Positions 59,751 to 64,000 of a stretch of DNA of 64,000 bases are shown here, piece by piece. Source of the stretch: Pseudomonas oryzihabitans. Lineage in GTDB: Bacteria > Pseudomonadota > Gammaproteobacteria > Pseudomonadales > Pseudomonadaceae. Position 1 is the stretch's first letter, and each line of letters opens with the position of its first letter. Both the position numbers and the translations under genes were made by a program. The stretch lies in the NCBI RefSeq assembly GCF_006384975.1, contig NZ_CP021645.1, positions 1,888,001 to 1,952,000 on the forward strand, written 5' to 3'. Under the pieces are notes generated by a model, which saw nothing but the letters and a program-made list of their open reading frames with translations, was not told the origin of the DNA and made no database searches.

Positions 59751-60728
59751 CTAGGCAAGAAAGAAGCGATGGAGTTTTTCGAGTTGTTGGTTGTATCGAC
59801 GGCGCGCCGCCAGGGCCTCCTCCAGGGTGATGGCGACGAAGTGGGCCTTCTGGTTGGGTTGCATCTGGGCCATGAGATTGAGATCCGGACTGATCACCGT
59901 GCCGATGGTGGCGTAGCCGCCGCCGGACACCGCATCGCGGTGCAGGATGATCGGCTCCAGTCCGCCAGGTACTTGGATCGAGCCGATCGGGTAACAGGCG
60001 TCGACGATGTTCGACGGATCGGAGCCGGCGCCGAACGGCTGCTCGCGCGGCTCGAACACCATTGGTGTGCCGCCTTTGAAACGGTATCCGGTGCGATCCG
60101 CCTCGGAACCGACGGTCCAGGTGTCGGCGAAGAAGCGCTCAGCGGCCTGCGCCGTCAGGCGGTGGTGATAAAGGCCAGGCAGCACTCGTAGACTGACCTC
60201 ACCGCCGACGTCGATCTGCAGCGAACGCGGCAGCCCCAGGCCTTCGCGCCCGCGTCCGCTCGGTTCGCCCAGCGGCAACTCGTCGCCGGCCTGGAGGCGC
60301 CGACCGTTGAACCCGCCGATGGCGCCCAGGCCATAGGTCGAGCGGCTGTCCAGCACTGGCGGCACGGCAATGCCGCCATCGATGGCGATATAGCCGCGGG
60401 CGCCCGCCTTGATGAAGTCGAAGCCCAGCACCTGCCCGGCACGCACCCGGAAGGCGGTGTCCAGCGGCATCTCGGCGCCATCCAGGCGTGGGGTCATGGC
60501 CGCGCCGCAGATGGCTACCAAGGCGTCGCGCTGGACTTCGAACTGCGGGCCGAGCAGCGTGCATTCGAGCACCGCCGCCGTGGCCGGATTCCCCACCAGC
60601 AGGTTGGCTGCGCGCAACGCATACTGGTCGAGCGCCCCGGACGGCGGGATGCCCAGGTGGTAGTAACCCTCGCGGCCGCCATCCTGCACCGAGGTCGCAA
60701 GTCCGGGCTTGAGTACCTTAAGCGACAT
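59751..60728 (-). CDS. pxpC: 5-oxoprolinase subunit C / biotin-dependent carboxyltransferase-like
   Basis: A 325-residue PxpC (KipA-like) protein. The opening LKPGLATSVQDGGREGYYHLGIP, cut here as GLATSVQDGGREGYYHLGIP, is typical, as is GGYATIGTVISPDL near the end. With PxpA and PxpB it cleaves 5-oxoproline with ATP. The start at 60728 overlaps pxpB by 11 bases. Confidence 0.9.
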   Translation of the reverse strand: MSLKVLKPGLATSVQDGGREGYYHLGIPPSGALDQYALRAANLLVGNPATAAVLECTLLGPQFEVQRDALVAICGAAMTPRLDGAEMPLDTAFRVRAGQVLGFDFIKAGARGYIAIDGGIAVPPVLDSRSTYGLGAIGGFNGRRLQAGDELPLGEPSGRGREGLGLPRSLQIDVGGEVSLRVLPGLYHHRLTAQAAERFFADTWTVGSEADRTGYRFKGGTPMVFEPREQPFGAGSDPSNIVDACYPIGSIQVPGGLEPIILHRDAVSGGGYATIGTVISPDLNLMAQMQPNQKAHFVAITLEEALAARRRYNQQLEKLHRFFLA

Positions 60729-61596
60729 GAAGCACCTCCTGCAGGCGCTGCTTGCAGCCCTGGGGATCGTTGAGGAAAGCGTCGAGGTCGAACTCGACCG
60801 GACGAATACGCAGATCGAAACTACCCGCCTCCACGGCGGCGATCGCCTGGTCATACTCGGCACGATCAATCGGCTTGAACTGGACGATGTCGCCAGCCCG
60901 GAAGAACACCATGGAATCCTTCAGGTAGCCCAGGCTCTGCCGCGGGTCGTAGATCGGCGCCGGGGTGACGCCGAACATCTGGTAGCCGCCGGCGCCTCGT
61001 ACCGAGTAGATACAACCGAAGCAGCCGCCGTGACCGAGGGTCAGTTTCGGCGTGTCGGTGCGCGGCCGCAGGTACTTGGGCACCTGCAACTGCCGCTCGC
61101 GCTCGACCATCTGGTACATGAACGGCAGGCCGGCAACGAAGCCGACCATGGAGACGAACCACGGCGTGCCGCTGTGCGCCTCGATGAATGCCCGAGTGTC
61201 TCGGTAGCCGTTGATCCGCGTCGCGTATTCCAAGTCGGTGGAGTCCGGGTCCTGATGACGGTCACGGAAGCGCATCAGCGTCTCGTGGGTCCAGGGGTCG
61301 TTGTACAGCACCGGGATCTCGATGATCCGCGTCTGGATGCGCCGCTCGGTAGTGGCCAGCGCTTCCAGTTCGCGCACCTGGTCGAGCAGCGCCTGCGGAG
61401 CGATCAAGTCGGGATTGAAACGTACCTGGAACGAGGCGTTGGCCAGGCAGACGTCCAGCACACCGGGAATCCGCTGCTGCTCGATAGCGCGGGTAACGGC
61501 CATGCCACGAAAGAACGCCGCCAGCGACATGGACTCGGCGACCTCGGCGAACAGGTGCTCGTCGCCGCCGAAGCTGTAACGGATCTGCTCATGCAT
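60718..61596 (-). CDS. pxpB: 5-oxoprolinase subunit B (KipI-like)
   Basis: A 292-residue PxpB. GGDEHLFAEV is near the N-terminus, IPVLYNDPWT in the middle, and the C-terminal part has GFVAGLPFMYQM, YLRPRTDTPKL and GGYQMFGVTPAPIYDP, which are family segments. It is somewhat longer than KipI. GGAGGTG lies before the ATG at 61596. The start codon follows the biotin carboxylase stop by one base. Confidence 0.9.
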   Translation of the reverse strand: MHEQIRYSFGGDEHLFAEVAESMSLAAFFRGMAVTRAIEQQRIPGVLDVCLANASFQVRFNPDLIAPQALLDQVRELEALATTERRIQTRIIEIPVLYNDPWTHETLMRFRDRHQDPDSTDLEYATRINGYRDTRAFIEAHSGTPWFVSMVGFVAGLPFMYQMVERERQLQVPKYLRPRTDTPKLTLGHGGCFGCIYSVRGAGGYQMFGVTPAPIYDPRQSLGYLKDSMVFFRAGDIVQFKPIDRAEYDQAIAAVEAGSFDLRIRPVEFDLDAFLNDPQGCKQRLQEVLHVA

Positions 61597-61597
61597 C

Positions 61598-62962
61598 TCA
61601 CACCTCCGCGGTGGCCGAACGCTCGGCCAGCCAGGTTTCCAAGGTACCGGTATCGAACCGCGCCGCCTGAACGCGCGCATCGGCCAGCAGCCAGCGGTGC
61701 AGCGACAGGGTGGTCGCCATGCCGGTCAGCTCGGTGTTCTCCAACGCTTGCCGGGCTCGGGCGAACGCTTCCGCGCGATCCCGGCCATGGACGATGATCT
61801 TCGCCAACAGCGAGTCGTAGTACGGCGGCACGCGATAGCCGGGATACAGGTGGCTGTCCACCCGCACGCCCTCGCCCTGCGGCCAACCCAGACTTTCCAC
61901 AACTCCCGGACAGGGAAAGAAGTTGCGCGCCGGATCCTCGGCATTGATGCGCATCTCCAATGCCGCGCCCTGTAAACGGATGGCGTCCTGGCGCAGCGTC
62001 AGGGGCTCGCCACCCGCGATGCGCAGCATGGCCTGCACCAAATCGATACCGGTGACCATCTCGCTGACAGGATGCTCGACCTGGATGCGGGTGTTCATCT
62101 CGATGAAGAAGAACTCGCCGCTATGCTCATCGAACAGGTATTCCAGGGTGCCGGCACCGCGATACCCCAGGCGCTGCGCCAGGCGTACCGCACTCGCACA
62201 GAGGGCTTCGCGCTGGCCCTCATTCAGCGCAGCCGAGGGCGCTTCCTCGAAGACCTTCTGCCGGCGACGCTGCAGCGAACACTCGCGCTCGAACAGGTGC
62301 ACGACACGCTCACCGTCACCAAGGACCTGCACTTCGATGTGTCGCGCCCGGTGGATGAAGCGCTCCAGATACACCGCACCGGAGCCGAACGCCGCCTGCG
62401 CCTCGCGCTGAGCAATCGGGAACTCGCGGCGCAGGTCATCGGCATCCTGGGCGATGCGGATGCCACGCCCGCCACCACCGGCGGAAGCCTTGATCAACAA
62501 CGGATAGCCGACCTCCTGCGCACAGCGCAATGCCGACTCGAGGTCCTCCAGCTCACCCGGCGAGCCCGGCACCACCGGCACACCGGCCTCCATCGCAGTA
62601 CGCCGCGCCTCGGCCTTGTCGCCCATGCGGCGGATGGTCTGCGCATCCGGACCGACGAAGATCAGTCCGGCATCGACCACCGTCTGAGCGAAGGCGGCAC
62701 TCTCGGAGAGGAAGCCATAGCCGGGGTGGATCGAGTCCGCACCGCTATCCCGCGCCGCCTGCAGCAAGACCTCGGCATTGAGGTAGCTGCGGTCGGCACG
62801 GGCCGGACCGATGATCCGTACTTCGTCGGCCTGGCGCGCCGCCAGTGAATCGGCATCCGCTTCGCTGCATGCCGCAACGGTGGGAATCCCCAAGGCTCGC
62901 GCCGCGCGGATGATGCGTACGGCGATCTCGCCACGATTGGCGATCAGCAGTTTCTTCAGCAT
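61598..62962 (-). CDS. Biotin carboxylase (AccC-like)
   Basis: A 454-residue biotin carboxylase. Motifs are KLLIANRGEIAVRIIRAA, HPGYGFLSE, KASAGGGGRGIRI (ATP grasp), FIEMNTRIQVEHPVSEMVTG and EMRINAEDP. It carboxylates biotin on the adjacent carrier. In pxp clusters a separate accB/accC pair is often found, apart from the acetyl-CoA carboxylase of fatty acid synthesis. GAGGG precedes ATG 62962. Confidence 0.92.
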   Translation of the reverse strand: MLKKLLIANRGEIAVRIIRAARALGIPTVAACSEADADSLAARQADEVRIIGPARADRSYLNAEVLLQAARDSGADSIHPGYGFLSESAAFAQTVVDAGLIFVGPDAQTIRRMGDKAEARRTAMEAGVPVVPGSPGELEDLESALRCAQEVGYPLLIKASAGGGGRGIRIAQDADDLRREFPIAQREAQAAFGSGAVYLERFIHRARHIEVQVLGDGERVVHLFERECSLQRRRQKVFEEAPSAALNEGQREALCASAVRLAQRLGYRGAGTLEYLFDEHSGEFFFIEMNTRIQVEHPVSEMVTGIDLVQAMLRIAGGEPLTLRQDAIRLQGAALEMRINAEDPARNFFPCPGVVESLGWPQGEGVRVDSHLYPGYRVPPYYDSLLAKIIVHGRDRAEAFARARQALENTELTGMATTLSLHRWLLADARVQAARFDTGTLETWLAERSATAEV

Positions 62963-62972
62963 GTTCAGGCCC

Positions 62973-63221
62973 TCACGCGTCGACGCTGATGGTCGCGAGT
63001 GCCTGCCCCGGCTCGACCGGATCGCCGTCTTCCACCAAGAAGGCCTGCAGGGTACCGGCACGCTCAGCGAGCACTTCGGAGAACTGTTTCATCACCTCGA
63101 TCAGTCCGATCACACTGCCGGGTTCGACCCAATGACCCACCTCGACATAGACCGGGGCGTCCGGCGCAGACTTGCGGTAGAAGGTGCCCGGCAAGGGCGA
63201 CTGCACGTTATGTTCAGTCAT
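62973..63221 (-). CDS. Biotin carboxyl carrier protein
   Basis: An 82-residue single-domain biotinyl carrier. The biotinylation motif is IEVMKQF with Lys at about 45, a variant of the usual EAMKM that is typical of pxp-linked carriers. SPLPGTFYRKSAPDAPVYVEVG opens the domain, cut here as PLPGTFYRKSAPDAP. It lies 10 bases from the biotin carboxylase start. Confidence 0.9.
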   Translation of the reverse strand: MTEHNVQSPLPGTFYRKSAPDAPVYVEVGHWVEPGSVIGLIEVMKQFSEVLAERAGTLQAFLVEDGDPVEPGQALATISVDA

Positions 63222-63290
63222 GACTGTTCCTCATTGCTCCAATGTGCGGATGGCAGATTCAACAAGGGGGATCCCGTCGTGCGGGGGCGC

Positions 63291-64000
63291 TCAGTGCGGC
63301 GCCTTGATGGTGATGCCAGCGTCCTGCAAGGCCGCTCGGATCGCCTGGACCAGCGCCAGTGCGCCGGGGGTGTCACTGTGGATACAGATCGAATCGAAGG
63401 CGATTTCGATGTCGTCACCCTCGACCGTCCGCACGACTCCTTTCTGGCAAGCCCGCAGCACCTTGGCGGCAACCTCCCAAGGGTCGAGCGCCTTGACTCG
63501 GCGGATGAAGACGATGGAGCCGCTGTTGTCGTAATCGCGATCAGCGTAGAACTCGCGTACCGTCGGCTGGCCCAACGCCTGGGCGACGCGCCAGGTGGCC
63601 GAACCGGGCATGCAGAACAACAGGAGCTGCGGATCGACACGCTGCAGCGTCTCGACGAATTCGCGGGCGGCCCGCTCGTCTCGCGCCAGGTGCATGTACA
63701 AGGCGCCATGCGGCTTGATGTGCTGCAGCTCCGCGCCATGCAGGCGCGCGAACTCACGCAGGGCGCCGAGCTGGTAGAGCATGTCGTTGATCAGCTCGGT
63801 GACGGGCGCGTCGAGGTACCGACGGCCGAAGCCGACCAGGTCACGGAAGCCGGGGTGGGCACCGATACCGACGCCAAGTTCGAGGGCCCGCTCGACGGTA
63901 CGGCGCATGATGTTCGGATCACCGGCGTGGAAACCGGTGGCGATGTTGGCACTGCTGATCAGCGGCATGATCGCCTCATCCACGCCATCGCCGATGGTCC
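63291..64000 (-). CDS. pxpA: 5-oxoprolinase subunit A (LamB/YcsF family), N-terminus beyond the window
   Basis: The visible 236 codons show the family pattern: [49 protein letters not shown] and [17 protein letters not shown], cut here as [16 protein letters not shown], ending [13 protein letters not shown] near the C-terminus. PxpA is the catalytic TIM-barrel-like subunit. The true start lies past base 64000, probably by 10-20 codons. Confidence 0.92.
   Translation of the reverse strand, partial: TIGDGVDEAIMPLISSANIATGFHAGDPNIMRRTVERALELGVGIGAHPGFRDLVGFGRRYLDAPVTELINDMLYQLGALREFARLHGAELQHIKPHGALYMHLARDERAAREFVETLQRVDPQLLLFCMPGSATWRVAQALGQPTVREFYADRDYDNSGSIVFIRRVKALDPWEVAAKVLRACQKGVVRTVEGDDIEIAFDSICIHSDTPGALALVQAIRAALQDAGITIKAPH

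Overview
The window is chromosomal DNA from a GC-rich gammaproteobacterium, almost certainly a Pseudomonas. The evidence is the gene order serC-gyrA / mtnA / MTA deaminase-ubiG-mupP-SDR, which matches the P. aeruginosa gyrA neighbourhood, together with a selD-selU pair, fabA-fabB, an nrdA with two ATP cones, an RpoN-type dctA promoter and Pseudomonas-like REP elements. A species cannot be fixed from this sequence alone; the P. oryzihabitans/P. psychrotolerans lineage is a guess.

Layout. 1-7,900 holds core metabolism: serC (cut by the window), gyrA, methionine salvage (mtnA, MTA/SAH deaminase), ubiquinone synthesis (ubiG), peptidoglycan recycling (mupP) and an SDR. 7,900-8,090 is a MITE-like element touching the stop codon of a chemoreceptor gene. 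10,180-12,673 holds a lipoprotein, selU and selD (selenium use). 13,016-18,169 holds an MFS exporter, small metabolic genes, sixA and gpsA. 18,604-20,348 is fabA-fabB (unsaturated fatty acids). 20,605-24,695 holds a FucP-type sugar transporter, dctA with a good sigma-54 promoter, and a phosphopantetheinyl transferase. 25,325-29,727 is nrdA-nrdB, with DnaA boxes upstream and three phased REP copies between the genes.

29,730-31,660 is a strikingly AT-rich island, unlike everything else here. It holds a 51-residue membrane protein, a 5'-nucleotidase and a membrane protein whose coding sequence seems to continue in the -1 frame. It lies directly downstream of ribonucleotide reductase and is the best candidate in the window for an acquired, undescribed module. 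32,992-34,018 is a phage-like divergent pair (XRE regulator and BRO-N protein) with palindromic operators between them. 34,595-39,413 holds a diguanylate cyclase, an acetyltransferase, a LysR regulator, an unusual SDR and two methyltransferase genes.

39,419-47,438 is a catabolic island: an IclR regulator, and divergently an ABC transporter, a three-subunit FAD/2Fe-2S amine or opine dehydrogenase, the binding protein and a cupin. These genes probably import and oxidise an amino-acid-like compound. 47,488-55,916 holds a GST, a DJ-1 protein, a second diguanylate cyclase, a short RlpA, a hemolysin-III protein, a Na+/H+ antiporter, a Suv3-like RNA helicase and a hotdog protein, with a pair of ~100-bp repeats after the helicase. 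56,079-58,169 holds a SotB-type exporter, a DUF305 protein behind a MerR/CueR-type promoter and a truncated VOC gene. 58,329-64,000 (minus strand) is a 5-oxoproline use cluster: pxpA, biotin carrier, biotin carboxylase, pxpB, pxpC and an NCS1-type permease.
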